From an uncultured Croceitalea sp. (GTDB lineage Bacteria > Bacteroidota > Bacteroidia > Flavobacteriales > Flavobacteriaceae): a stretch of 64,000 nucleotides of DNA. Below the pieces are notes generated by a model. That model did not search any database, was not told the DNA's origin, and saw nothing but the letters and a program-made list of their open reading frames with translations. Within the stretch, counting starts at the first letter, position 1; each line of letters starts with the position of its first letter. Where the stretch lies: contig CANNDD010000001.1 of assembly GCA_947503285.1 (NCBI GenBank), positions 785,235-849,234 on the forward strand. Reading direction: 5' to 3'. Positions 43,569 through 52,429 of the stretch are shown one piece after another. Both the position numbers and the translations under genes were made by a program.

Positions 43569-44564
43569 TTATCGTATTGTCTTATACCAATCATTAATGG
43601 AAGCACCAATGGCTTTAGGATGACTTTCTGGTAAGAAGTGTTTTCCTTGACCAATGTACTGTTCACTGTAATTCTTGAAATTCTCCCTTGCGTATTTGAC
43701 CGCTTTTTTTCTTGTAATCAATCCCTTTTTGGCATAGATAAGATGGATTGGATAGGTCACTTCCGTGAGTTTTGGGGCATAGGTATTAATGATATCGGCC
43801 ATATCCCCGGGTTCTTTGGATTTCATTTTCTTCGGAAAGGTTCTTGGTCCGGGACCGTTCATTATTACAGGTCGTCTGTTTACATCTTCAAAAGGTTCGG
43901 CATACGCTGCGAATTCCTCTTCGGATAGTTTACGTTTGGTAAACTGTTTCATCATCATAGCAGTAGGATTTCTCTTTATCAGAAATTTATTGGCCATTTT
44001 ATCACCACGCATCATCCAAATCATCATTTTCTGCTTTGTGGTCAGTTGCTTGAACCAATCTCGCGCTGGCATAAAGGCAGCTTCAATCATTACGACACCT
44101 TTTATCTTTTCTGGATGTTTTGTGGCATAGTACAATCCGACCAAAGACCCTAAATCATTTACGACCAGCGTGACCTTATCCAGATTCATTTTTTCAATAA
44201 AGCCTTCCAACATTGCTAATTGTGCTTCAAAGGAAACATCACCGTCTTGTGGAAGTTCTGATTTTCCATAACCCAGAAAATCAAGGGCTATTGCTCGTTT
44301 ATTACCATCTACTTCGTCAATGACATTGCGCCATAGATAGGACCAGGTGGGTATACCGTGTAGAAATAGAATGGGTTCACCTTGACCCGATTCCACATAA
44401 TGTATCTCATTATTGTTGACGGAAACGAACTTGGATTCGTAATTAAAATCGGCGGAGACATTTTCCTCTGGTGGAGCTGCTTTGCCTGGGTAAATACTTT
44501 GAGCGTTAAGGTTTGATGCAATTAACGTGATGCCCATTACTAAGGCAGTAAGGTATCTTTTCAT
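43569..44564 (-). CDS. Exported haloalkane dehalogenase-like alpha/beta hydrolase
   Basis: The 331-residue protein has a signal peptide (about 1-21, LNAQ). The sequence follows the dehalogenase/epoxide-hydrolase branch: LFLHGIPTWSYLWRNV (oxyanion loop, 67-82), nucleophile Asp137 in VVNDLGS, and catalytic His309 in GQGKHFLPESHP. The Trp that follows the nucleophile in true haloalkane dehalogenases is Leu here, so halide binding is doubtful and the enzyme may be an epoxide or ester hydrolase. The N-terminal signal also differs from cytoplasmic dehalogenases. Confidence 0.85.
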   Translation of the reverse strand: MKRYLTALVMGITLIASNLNAQSIYPGKAAPPEENVSADFNYESKFVSVNNNEIHYVESGQGEPILFLHGIPTWSYLWRNVIDEVDGNKRAIALDFLGYGKSELPQDGDVSFEAQLAMLEGFIEKMNLDKVTLVVNDLGSLVGLYYATKHPEKIKGVVMIEAAFMPARDWFKQLTTKQKMMIWMMRGDKMANKFLIKRNPTAMMMKQFTKRKLSEEEFAAYAEPFEDVNRRPVIMNGPGPRTFPKKMKSKEPGDMADIINTYAPKLTEVTYPIHLIYAKKGLITRKKAVKYARENFKNYSEQYIGQGKHFLPESHPKAIGASINDWYKTIR

Positions 44565-44589
44565 TTGTATGATTTTTAGAGTTCAGGTA

Positions 44590-44641
44590 CAAATGAAGGT
44601 CAATCTACCTCCTTCCAAGTCTTATTTGTTTTAAAAGGGAA
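44590..44641 (-). promoter_or_regulatory. Composite regulatory element upstream of the dehalogenase-like gene
   Basis: Minus strand: TTCC-CTTTT-AAAACAAATAA-GACTT-GGAA (44641-44613), 15 bp, then TTCATTTG (44597-44590) as a -7-like box. Every spacing is the same as at 43434-43485. The regulator gene ending at 44662 lies only 20 bp upstream and is the obvious candidate for the binding protein. Confidence 0.65.
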
Positions 44642-44661
44642 AAGCTTGGTACGGACAGGAA

Positions 44662-46356
44662 TTATTTTAGCAAAGGGTACACACTTCTGGATATGGGAAG
44701 TTCAATATCATATCTTTCAAAAACCAACTTGGCTTTGTGGGCATTACCTATTAATTCAAGCCCTGGATGCTCTAAATTTACTAAATACGAATTGTGGACC
44801 CTCATAAAAGCTGGGTCGGAGAGTTGGGAGGTAAGCGCATTGATTTTCAAACGGAGTAATTTTGTAGTAAGCTTAGCATCCTTCAGATAGTGGATAGTGG
44901 TATAGTTTCCTTCGGCTTTAGCGAACACAAAAAAACCTTTTGAGATGGTCAACGATTCATTCAATTCTGACTTAATATGAAGTAATGTAGATTGGGATTT
45001 TTCCAATTCTTCAGGATTTACCGCTACATCTAATTGTGCCACAATTCTTCTATAGATATCTGTTTTACGTAGGGGTTCTATAACAGGGTATCGGAGGACG
45101 GAGACAAGACCAATTCCATTTTCGAAGGCTTTCTGAAGGTTGGTTAGCGCCATTTTTGGCTCATACTTCACGTATACGCCCATTAGGTCAGATGAGATAT
45201 CCACTTCATTGTGATTTCGTTTATAGGTCATCAATTTTTCTAAGGATTGTTCCCAACTTTTCCTGTCATCAAAATGCTGGGCCAGTTCGCATGCTAGTCT
45301 ATGGATGAAAAATTGATTGTCACTACGTCTGGAATATATTTCTAAATAGCGTTTTGCTTCCTTTTCATTACTGAGATATGTATTTGCCGCTGTTACGCCC
45401 TCAACGGCTCTGGAATAGGCTTTATCAAGTTGATAGGCACGTTCATAAAGTTTTAGAGCCATAGCATATTCAGAACGATAACGATGTATATCCGCCTTCG
45501 TGCAAATCAAATCCAAGGAAACGGGGTCATAGGTAAGGGCCTTGTTTATAGCTTCAAATGCTTTTTCATCTTGACCTATGGCTAGAAGATACCACACATA
45601 TTCCCTTAAAGTATCAACAAAGTCACGCTTAAGTTGAAGCGCATTTTGAAAGGAGAGTCCGGCCGCATAAAAATCCTTGTCCATATACATAGCCACCAAT
45701 GCTTGAATGGTGTGGGCCTGTACATTTTCAGGATTGATTTCCAATGCCCTTTTAAGCCAATCCCTTAATTTGAGAGCAATACTGATGTTGTGAACCCCAT
45801 AACGAAATTGCTGAAACTCCGTGGCAGCCATTCCTGATAGTGCGAAGGAATGATTCGGGTTTTCTTGAAGAACTTTCTGGTAAAGCGCTATAGCGGTGTC
45901 ATTATCATTTGGGGTGTGCTTTTTAAAGTAGTACTGGGCCAAGAGCAGCTTTTCATAGGATTTCTGTGAAAGACGTTGATTTTTTTGAGTTAAAAATCCA
46001 GTAACTCGCTGACCGATTACATAGGTGCTTACACCAGTTAAAATTTTTTCCTCCAAATTGGGAAAGCTGGCATTATTTTCTTCAATTACTATCACTTTTA
46101 CCGTTTTCTCCCTTTTGAGAATGGCTAGAGTAACGGTAATCTTATTTTTGACCATTGCAAAAGCACCAGTTACAATAAACCCCTTAAAAATTATATCACG
46201 ATAAGGGTCAAAATTCTCAGAGTATACTTTTAACTTTGGGTTAACGGCAAATTTGGAGAGCAGACTTGAGCGAAAGCCGGACAGAATTTTGCGTAAATAG
46301 TCATCCTTTGAATTGAGGTTTGTCAATGGTACTATACACAGCTCTGTGGATTTCAT
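44662..46356 (-). CDS. TPR-containing LytTR-type transcriptional regulator
   Basis: In this 564-residue protein, the N-terminal ~120 residues resemble the adenylate-cyclase-associated or guanylate-type helper module seen before TPRs (ELCIVPLTNLNSKDDYLRKI). Then come about eight TPR units (NPNHSFALSGMAATEFQQF, DPVSLDLICTKADIHRYRSE, YERAYQLDKAYSRAVEGV). The C-terminal ~100 residues are a LytTR DNA-binding domain (GNYTTIHYLKDAKLTTKLLR, FMRVHNSYLVNLEH, ELPISRSVYPLLK). It lacks a receiver domain, so it would sense through the TPR part. Neighbouring repeated promoter elements suggest it controls both adjacent operons. Confidence 0.87.
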   Translation of the reverse strand: MKSTELCIVPLTNLNSKDDYLRKILSGFRSSLLSKFAVNPKLKVYSENFDPYRDIIFKGFIVTGAFAMVKNKITVTLAILKREKTVKVIVIEENNASFPNLEEKILTGVSTYVIGQRVTGFLTQKNQRLSQKSYEKLLLAQYYFKKHTPNDNDTAIALYQKVLQENPNHSFALSGMAATEFQQFRYGVHNISIALKLRDWLKRALEINPENVQAHTIQALVAMYMDKDFYAAGLSFQNALQLKRDFVDTLREYVWYLLAIGQDEKAFEAINKALTYDPVSLDLICTKADIHRYRSEYAMALKLYERAYQLDKAYSRAVEGVTAANTYLSNEKEAKRYLEIYSRRSDNQFFIHRLACELAQHFDDRKSWEQSLEKLMTYKRNHNEVDISSDLMGVYVKYEPKMALTNLQKAFENGIGLVSVLRYPVIEPLRKTDIYRRIVAQLDVAVNPEELEKSQSTLLHIKSELNESLTISKGFFVFAKAEGNYTTIHYLKDAKLTTKLLRLKINALTSQLSDPAFMRVHNSYLVNLEHPGLELIGNAHKAKLVFERYDIELPISRSVYPLLK

Positions 46357-46422
46357 TTAAATGAAGTTTGAGCCGTAAAGTTAACAAGATTGATTTGGTT
46401 TCCCTATTGGCTTTGGTATAGT

Positions 46423-47076
46423 TTAAGAAGTATTGTTATGAATGGGAAGTTCAAAATTCTTTTTTCTGCCTGACCAAGTCCCGTTTATTTTTTTATCAAG
46501 GAATAATACTGTGTAGAAGGTGTGACTTCGATGTATGAAAGTGATATTGATTCGAGTACCGTAATTCGAGGTATACCATAGTATTTTGTATTGTGATAAC
46601 AGGTCTGATGGTTGATAATTCCATAGACGCCCAAATATTTTTCTTGTACCCGACATTTTGAGATAAAATGCCAAATCCTCTTGGTCAATCATCGCTCCGG
46701 GAAGGATTGATGACTGCCAGTTTTCATTTAAAGAAAAACCTTCTTCCGAAAATTTAAAATGTATAGGTACTCCGTTTGATTTGCCGAAAAAAATATCATT
46801 AAAAATACTCCCTTTTAATTCTTTTTGTTCATATCTATAAGTCTGTAATTGAAGTATCAAGCTATCTCCGAAGTGCTCCCGAGAAATTACGTCATATAGT
46901 TTTTTATCATACAACAAATGAACTCGACTCATTTTCATAAATGCAGTCAAATATGTATTGGTAGCAGGGTTATGAATATCAGTACCGTTGTATCTGGATT
47001 GTTTTGATGCATTGCATCCGAACGTAAGGAGAATAAGAACTAGTATTAAAAGCTTTATGTACTTTAAGATATTCAT
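46423..47076 (-). CDS. Lipoprotein of unknown function
   Basis: The 217-residue protein has a lipoprotein signal peptide (LLILVLILLTFGCNAS, Cys21). The mature domain is beta-rich with aromatic residues (LKGSIFNDIFFGKSNGVPIH, KKNFELPIHN). No family is recognised. A scrambled partial copy lies at 38671-38835. Composition is more AT-rich than in the first half of the window. The 273 bp upstream hold no other gene. Confidence 0.65.
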   Translation of the reverse strand: MNILKYIKLLILVLILLTFGCNASKQSRYNGTDIHNPATNTYLTAFMKMSRVHLLYDKKLYDVISREHFGDSLILQLQTYRYEQKELKGSIFNDIFFGKSNGVPIHFKFSEEGFSLNENWQSSILPGAMIDQEDLAFYLKMSGTRKIFGRLWNYQPSDLLSQYKILWYTSNYGTRINITFIHRSHTFYTVLFLDKKINGTWSGRKKNFELPIHNNTS

Positions 47077-47349
47077 AATTTAAAGTACACTATTAAAAAT
47101 ATGTTACCTGCAAAAATTGGTTTCAGAAGTAATCTATTGTTATGAATTGGAAACAATACGTGTTAAGAATAAACCTCATTCTTTAAAACTAAATCGTAAA
47201 AAAATTATTAGCAATGATTAATTCAAAAGCTTAAGAGAATGCCCTGTTATACCTTTATTCTTTGGACATTGGCGGTATGAAATATATTTTATAATGATTT
47301 ATGCTTCAAACCATTACTTAAGTTTCCTATTGTAAAAGTATAGCCGTTA

Positions 47350-47874
47350 CTAATTAAGCTCTAATTGAAAGCCGTAAACAGTCAAATTGTTTAATTGAAA
47401 GTCAAGTTCAGGCCATCTTAAGAACCCTATATTTTCATACATTTTCCAAGCAGTTTTCATTGCATCCGTTGTATGAAGTAAGATTCTATTGTGCTTAAGC
47501 CGTTTTGTTCGTTCAATACATTCTTGCGTCAACGCTTTTCCAATACCCCTTTTTCTTGCCCTTGGTTTAACTGCCAATAATCTAATGCCTGAAGTGCTTG
47601 GGAAGTCTGTATCAATTACACCTGAGCCATAATTTTTGGCGTGCCCATAAAATACCAACCCACCCAAAATATTAGCAGTATGGTCTACGGCAACCAAGAC
47701 CTTGGTTTCTTTCTGTTCGGCCAGCCGACCTAAATCAGAAAAGGTAGCGTAGTATTCAGGATTTTCCTCCAAACTTGGAAATCCTTCTAAACTGGAGTAT
47801 ACTCTAGCGATAAGCTGCCCAAGCTCGTTATACTCCGATTGATATGCTTTCCTAATGTAAAATTGATTGTTCAT
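47350..47874 (-). CDS. GNAT family N-acetyltransferase
   Basis: A 174-residue GNAT domain with LLAVKPRARKRGIGKALTQE as the acetyl-CoA binding loop (about 95-114), RILLHTTDAMKTAWKMYENIG as the family's helix alpha-4 region, and FYIRKAYQSEYNELGQLIA at the start. The acceptor is unknown. It is the last gene of the eight-gene MarR-linked operon, 12 bp after the DUF1569 gene. Confidence 0.9.
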   Translation of the reverse strand: MNNQFYIRKAYQSEYNELGQLIARVYSSLEGFPSLEENPEYYATFSDLGRLAEQKETKVLVAVDHTANILGGLVFYGHAKNYGSGVIDTDFPSTSGIRLLAVKPRARKRGIGKALTQECIERTKRLKHNRILLHTTDAMKTAWKMYENIGFLRWPELDFQLNNLTVYGFQLELN

Positions 47875-47886
47875 TGTGTTGTTTTT

Positions 47887-48387
47887 TTAAGAAGAAGGCC
47901 ACTTCCATTGCATCTTGCCCTCTGATAGGGGCAGCAATCCAAATTGCTGGAGATGATGCTGTAGATGACGAAAGTGAAAAATACGCCATCCATCAAAATC
48001 TAATGGCCCAAAGTAAAAATGCGAGGTTTTGAAAGAGCTGTCCATACTGCCAATGACATCGTAAAACTCAAAAATGAATCCTCTTAGTTCGATAAGGGCA
48101 TCTTCGTTTGTATTGTGAATAGTAGGTTTTAAATTAGCTTTCTTCCGTTGTCTCTGTGAAATAGGGAAACCATTTTCCATCACAAATAGCTTGTTCTGTA
48201 TAATTTTTTCATCTATTTCTTTAAATTGAAAGTTGTGTATGGACATATGGAACCCATAGGAAAGATTTTCAATCATATGTATGGGTGTCATTATGCCCCA
48301 TAATGGTTTCGTTTCAGCGGATAGCTTTGTTAATTCCGTTAGTGCATCATCTCGTATAAAACCGTCTATATCTGTCCAACTTTCCAT
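47887..48387 (-). CDS. DUF1569/DinB-superfamily protein
   Basis: The 166-residue helical protein has PLWGIMTPIHMIENLSYGFH near 28-47 and the C-terminal HFYFGPLDFDGWRIFHFRHL followed by QHHLQQFGLLP, the signature of DUF1569, a DinB relative. The histidines could bind a metal. It is cytoplasmic and overlaps the upstream membrane-protein gene by one base. Confidence 0.8.
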   Translation of the reverse strand: MESWTDIDGFIRDDALTELTKLSAETKPLWGIMTPIHMIENLSYGFHMSIHNFQFKEIDEKIIQNKLFVMENGFPISQRQRKKANLKPTIHNTNEDALIELRGFIFEFYDVIGSMDSSFKTSHFYFGPLDFDGWRIFHFRHLQHHLQQFGLLPLSEGKMQWKWPSS

Positions 48388-49064
48388 TACGTTTTAATCT
48401 TAAATTTGTGTAGTGCTATAATGTGCGAGAATATCATAGTAGGAGCCACAAAGCCCGGCAATAGGATAAAGGGAAAATAAAATATGGCCATTGTTGGTTG
48501 TTCAAAGTCAAATTGCTGAAATGGTAATGGAGCAGATAGGATAGCTTGGGATATCGTAAACAACAATATCGATAACGATAGGGCATTCCATATCAGCATT
48601 GTTTTTCGGGTAATACTTTGCTTCCTAAAAAATAACCACCATAGTAGTGTAGCACTTAGCCCAGGTAGGATGTCGAAATTTCTACCTTCAAAGGTCACGA
48701 TGTCTGAAACCAGACCAGCTTTGGCCAACTGATATAGAAAAACGGCTTCGACAATAACCCTCAAAGAATGTAGTAGGGTAAGCCGTTCCATATTTGCCGT
48801 AGATACCACCTTTTTACCCTTGCGTGTTAGAGGGAATAGTATTGAAAATAGAATAGGTGGTAGCATGGCAAAAACTATTTTTGGAGGAAGACTATCATCT
48901 GGAATGAAAAATCCATTAAAGGCTAAAATGGCCAGTAGCGTACACCAACCAATAAATGCGAGAAGCTGATATTTTCCAATCTTTATAGCGCTATTCAACC
49001 ATAGCATTGTAACTAGGGTCAAGACTAGGAAGCCAAAGGACAATATTTCAGTATTTTCAATCAT
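48387..49064 (-). CDS. Seven-helix integral membrane protein, unknown
   Basis: The 225-residue protein has about seven hydrophobic helices, among them ILSFGFLVLTLVTMLWLNSA, LLAFIGWCTLLAILAFNGFF, FAMLPPILFSILFPL and ALSLSILLFTISQAILS. No catalytic motif is evident and no family is named. It overlaps both neighbours (8 bp upstream, 1 bp downstream), so it is made in step with them. Confidence 0.78.
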   Translation of the reverse strand: MIENTEILSFGFLVLTLVTMLWLNSAIKIGKYQLLAFIGWCTLLAILAFNGFFIPDDSLPPKIVFAMLPPILFSILFPLTRKGKKVVSTANMERLTLLHSLRVIVEAVFLYQLAKAGLVSDIVTFEGRNFDILPGLSATLLWWLFFRKQSITRKTMLIWNALSLSILLFTISQAILSAPLPFQQFDFEQPTMAIFYFPFILLPGFVAPTMIFSHIIALHKFKIKT

Positions 49065-50052
49065 TTTGGGCTTTCACGTGTATATCTAAATATTGCTTAA
49101 GTGTTTGTTGCGGTGGCAAATCAAGAAACTCCACTACGGGTCTAGACTCCCATTTTGGTTGGTATGTTGCTACCATCCTTGTAAGCGCCATTACATTTGC
49201 CGCTGATTTTGAGAACGGGTGCATTACCAACTGAAAAAAACGAGCTAGACCTGCTGGTAGATTAATAACACGCACTTTTTTCTTGTTCATTTGTATTGAA
49301 ATCTGATTGGCGACGTCTCCCCAACTTAACCATTCAGGTCCGCCAGATTCTATAATCATATACTTATCGCCATCTTTCAAAGCAGCGGCAGCAATCATAT
49401 GTGCTACGTCTATAGTTGCTATAAATACCGAACCGTGTTTAGCACCTCCCGGTGCTAAGAAGAGATTGTGGTTTTTGACAAAATTTCCAACAATTTTTTT
49501 CCAAGTCTGCATAAAGCCGTAGTTCCGTAACGTAGTTGAATGAGGGTCTTTGTTTTCGGCTTGTACAAAACCTCCCATTACCAACCATACATCCATAAAA
49601 GCTGGATTTCGCACGATTCTTGCTTCCATAGAAGATTCTTTGAGTCTTTGTTCTATCAATCTCTTGCCGGCTATTTCTGGAACTTGATGACCTATGGAAA
49701 GTTCAGGCACTGATGATTGGGCAAATCTTTTTACGCCAGCTTGTTCGCAAGCTTCAATAAGATTGTTCGTTCCAAATTCATTAATGGTCGTGGCAATGTC
49801 ATTCCCTTTGGGCGGAATAATACCATTGGCCGTTGATATTACGATGTCCATTCCGTTAACGGCATTATCCAAGGAGTTGCGGTCTTTTAAATCTCCAACA
49901 ACATATTTTAGCGTTTGAGGTGCGCCAGATATCGTGCTACCTTCTTTACGGACCATAGCGGTAACATCGTGACCTTTTCCAACAAATATTTTTGTTATTT
50001 GTGAACCAACTAATCCTGTTGCTCCAATCACTAAGATTTTAGGGTTATTCAT
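49057..50052 (-). CDS. NmrA-like NAD(P)H-binding protein
   Basis: The protein has 331 residues from ATG 50050-50052, which overlaps the preceding gene's stop by 8 bp. A start 8 codons upstream lacks support. The NAD(P)-binding motif VIGATGLVGSQITKIF begins at about residue 7, followed by MVRKEGS (Arg for NADPH), VVGDLKDRNSL and STANGIIPP. There is no YxxxK pair. NmrA-type proteins include isoflavone-reductase-like enzymes and redox sensors. A second, different NmrA-like gene starts the same operon. Confidence 0.88.
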   Translation of the reverse strand: MNNPKILVIGATGLVGSQITKIFVGKGHDVTAMVRKEGSTISGAPQTLKYVVGDLKDRNSLDNAVNGMDIVISTANGIIPPKGNDIATTINEFGTNNLIEACEQAGVKRFAQSSVPELSIGHQVPEIAGKRLIEQRLKESSMEARIVRNPAFMDVWLVMGGFVQAENKDPHSTTLRNYGFMQTWKKIVGNFVKNHNLFLAPGGAKHGSVFIATIDVAHMIAAAALKDGDKYMIIESGGPEWLSWGDVANQISIQMNKKKVRVINLPAGLARFFQLVMHPFSKSAANVMALTRMVATYQPKWESRPVVEFLDLPPQQTLKQYLDIHVKAQND

Positions 50053-50968
50053 CGGTATCGATTTTATTGTTACCAATCTTCTTTAAATTGGGATTTGGGT
50101 ATAATATATCCTGGTCAACCGTATCAAATTCGAAAGAATTAACCTGAATTGTATGAATAGGTTTTTTTTCTTTTTTAATGTTGCCGAAAATACTTTCGTG
50201 CTTCATTGGAATCAGAATACCATCGACATCTTGAAAATTACTATATCTAATACTCCCAAAGAGGGAATGCTTTCCAGGTAAATATCCTTCGTGGGCAGAA
50301 TAGGATACTATTTCAATGAGGTTTGTTTCTTTGTTTATATAAACCAAATATTGGTCGTGCTCCTTGGTAGGTTCACTATCTTGTCCCCAAGTTACAATGA
50401 CCAAATCATAGGTTTTACCCAGTACTTCGTCCGTACCGGCATATCGTTTTATAGGCGCCTGCATCAACCGGTTAGGGAGTTCTGTAAAGTAATGATAGGT
50501 CGGTACGGCAAAGGCTCTTTTCTTGTCGTATTTTACTTTAAAGTCTGGAGACGAATCTTCATCTCCTTCATAGTACTGCCAAGACTGTAGTCCGAAGAAT
50601 TCGCCCGTATCTTTTCCAGAGGTTATCTCGACCCTACCATCAAAAGTATTTATAGCGTATCGGAACGTTAGATTTACATTATTGACCCTCCAAGGATTTG
50701 CCATTTTACCCATCATTGAGCGCCAAGATTCCAAACCCGTAAACTCAATGGTTTTGAAATTTTCCAGTTTGTCCATTCCTTGATTTTTCCAGGCAGATTC
50801 TAAAACCGCTTCGCCTTTCAATTTTACCTTATCAGGGTTATCACTCAGCTGTTCTTTAAGATATGGAGTTCGTAAGTCCACAACACTACAGCTTGATACT
50901 ACTATGAGGAGGAGTAGAAATGCAACAGCACCACCAATTATTTTTTTTGTCACGCTATATTTTTTCAT
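50045..50968 (-). CDS. Lipoprotein-like protein, paralog of its neighbour
   Basis: The 307-residue protein has a signal anchor or lipoprotein signal (FLLLLIVVSSCSVV, Cys27). The beta-rich body shares with the next protein upstream a run of motifs: W.NP/WANHW, FDGR/FDSRA, FFGLQSWQ/VWGIQSWQ, YHYFTELP/VHYFIELP, YAGT, DQYLVYINK/DQYVLYINK and LYPNPNLKKI/LRPNPNLKIL. They are tandem paralogs. The family is unknown to me; a LolA-like or lipid-binding beta fold is one possibility. Confidence 0.78.
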   Translation of the reverse strand: MKKYSVTKKIIGGAVAFLLLLIVVSSCSVVDLRTPYLKEQLSDNPDKVKLKGEAVLESAWKNQGMDKLENFKTIEFTGLESWRSMMGKMANPWRVNNVNLTFRYAINTFDGRVEITSGKDTGEFFGLQSWQYYEGDEDSSPDFKVKYDKKRAFAVPTYHYFTELPNRLMQAPIKRYAGTDEVLGKTYDLVIVTWGQDSEPTKEHDQYLVYINKETNLIEIVSYSAHEGYLPGKHSLFGSIRYSNFQDVDGILIPMKHESIFGNIKKEKKPIHTIQVNSFEFDTVDQDILYPNPNLKKIGNNKIDTDE

Positions 50969-51836
50969 CTTTTAATATTTTTAAATTAGGATTTGGCCTT
51001 AACTCCTTTGGGGATACTTGATTTAACTTCCATTTGGAGAATTGCCCATCGTGAAAAGTCAAAAATTTCATATATGGAATTCTGTTGTAAAATCTTGAAG
51101 GGAAGAGTATCCCATCCAGTTTCACATAGTCTTGGTAGGTAACCGTACTGTTTAGAAAATTGAATTGCTCTCTAACGGTATATGCAGCTAAATCAAGTCT
51201 TTTGGTGTTCTTATTTATGTAGAGTACATATTGGTCGGAATCTTTGTTCGGTTTGGCAGTGAGCCAAGAAATAAAGACAAGTTCATACTTGATATCGTTT
51301 TTTATTTTCGTGCCGGCATAAGCAACAATAGATGCTCCGCTTGCGCGAAATGGTAATTCTATAAAGTAATGAACAGTAGGATTACCAAAGGCCAAATTTG
51401 CATCATCCTTAAATTGAACTTGCCCTTTGGGTTTCTTCTTATAGGGTTGCCAGGATTGGATTCCCCAAACTTCATTTTTATGACTGCCGTCCAACAAGAT
51501 AGCTCTGCTATCAAAAGAATTGGTCACGGCATCAAATCTTACATTTTGCTCATTATTAGGCCAATGATTTGCCATCCACGCCACGGGAATTTTCCATTTT
51601 GCATTATAATCTACCGACCAAGTCTGGGTATTGAGCCAAGTGTTTTTTCCGTGGGCATTCTCCATTTCAGTCAACAATTTTCGACCTTTGGTTTCCATTT
51701 CTTCGGTAATACCAGCCTTAATAATTTCTGGACGTATGTCTACAACCAGAAAAGCATTAAGCAAAAAAACAAGAACCAAGGGTATAGCTAATACCAATAG
51801 GAATTGAAGGCTATATTTTCTTATTTTTCTAATCAA
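50955..51836 (-). CDS. Membrane-anchored protein, paralog of its neighbour
   Basis: The 293-residue protein has one N-terminal transmembrane helix (LLVLAIPLVLVFLLNAFLVV) and a beta-rich extracytoplasmic domain homologous to that of the protein at 50045-50968. The frame has no ATG near its beginning; the TTG at 51834-51836 overlaps the preceding stop (TTGA), which supports coupled initiation. It overlaps the next gene by 14 bp. Confidence 0.75.
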   Translation of the reverse strand: MIRKIRKYSLQFLLVLAIPLVLVFLLNAFLVVDIRPEIIKAGITEEMETKGRKLLTEMENAHGKNTWLNTQTWSVDYNAKWKIPVAWMANHWPNNEQNVRFDAVTNSFDSRAILLDGSHKNEVWGIQSWQPYKKKPKGQVQFKDDANLAFGNPTVHYFIELPFRASGASIVAYAGTKIKNDIKYELVFISWLTAKPNKDSDQYVLYINKNTKRLDLAAYTVREQFNFLNSTVTYQDYVKLDGILFPSRFYNRIPYMKFLTFHDGQFSKWKLNQVSPKELRPNPNLKILKDEKI

Positions 51837-52429
51837 AATGTAAATCCTGCATTTAGTGAGACGAAATAGGCAAAACCCGATGTTTCCCAGGTGGTATTCG
51901 CTACTGTTTGTTCACCGCTCCATTTATATTCTGTTCCAATTCCTCCCCAAGGGTTTAGATAGAACTGATTTTGTTTTCCAGGGTACCAGCGATATCCAGT
52001 TCTTGCTAAAACAGTATGTGATGTAAATTCAGCTTGTTCACCGTTTTTTTGAAGGTCATTTTCAAAAATGAAATTAAAAAGTCCCACATATGTCCCTTCG
52101 TTGGTGTTTGGCTTGAGGTGGTAATCCACTGCTACCACGTAGGCTTGTGATACTTCCCAATCGATACCTTTATTTCTGTTTTGCGGTTTGAAGACATCTA
52201 CTATAAATGGGGAGAAATCGGCGTTTCCAGCAATCCCGACTAAAAAGCCCCAATGTTTCAATTTCTCCGGTTTATAGTTTACACCTATTGCATATCCACC
52301 AAAAACCCAAGGTGTGGTGTTTGTCTCTATTGAAAAATCAGAGCGTTTTTTGCGCACATCACTTTCTTGTGCGTTGATTGATACATACGAAGTGAGAAAT
52401 AGAAATGCTATGAATAATGGATTCCTCAT
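51833..52429 (-). CDS. Outer-membrane beta-barrel-like protein
   Basis: The 198-residue protein has a signal peptide (about 1-20, SINAQ), then alternating beta strands rich in aromatic residues (TTPWVFGGYAIGVNYKPEK, VLARTGYRWYPGKQNQFYL, GFAYFVSLNAGFTF) and a C-terminal Phe, as in outer-membrane barrels. It is roughly an eight-strand size. It overlaps the genes on both sides and could be the outer-membrane component of the module. Confidence 0.75.
   Translation of the reverse strand: MRNPLFIAFLFLTSYVSINAQESDVRKKRSDFSIETNTTPWVFGGYAIGVNYKPEKLKHWGFLVGIAGNADFSPFIVDVFKPQNRNKGIDWEVSQAYVVAVDYHLKPNTNEGTYVGLFNFIFENDLQKNGEQAEFTSHTVLARTGYRWYPGKQNQFYLNPWGGIGTEYKWSGEQTVANTTWETSGFAYFVSLNAGFTF

Noticed and set aside
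43569..44564. Confident haloalkane dehalogenase assignment
   Set aside because: The Trp after the nucleophile Asp is replaced by Leu and the usual HGNP/HGEP loop reads HGIP, so only the broader hydrolase family is supported.
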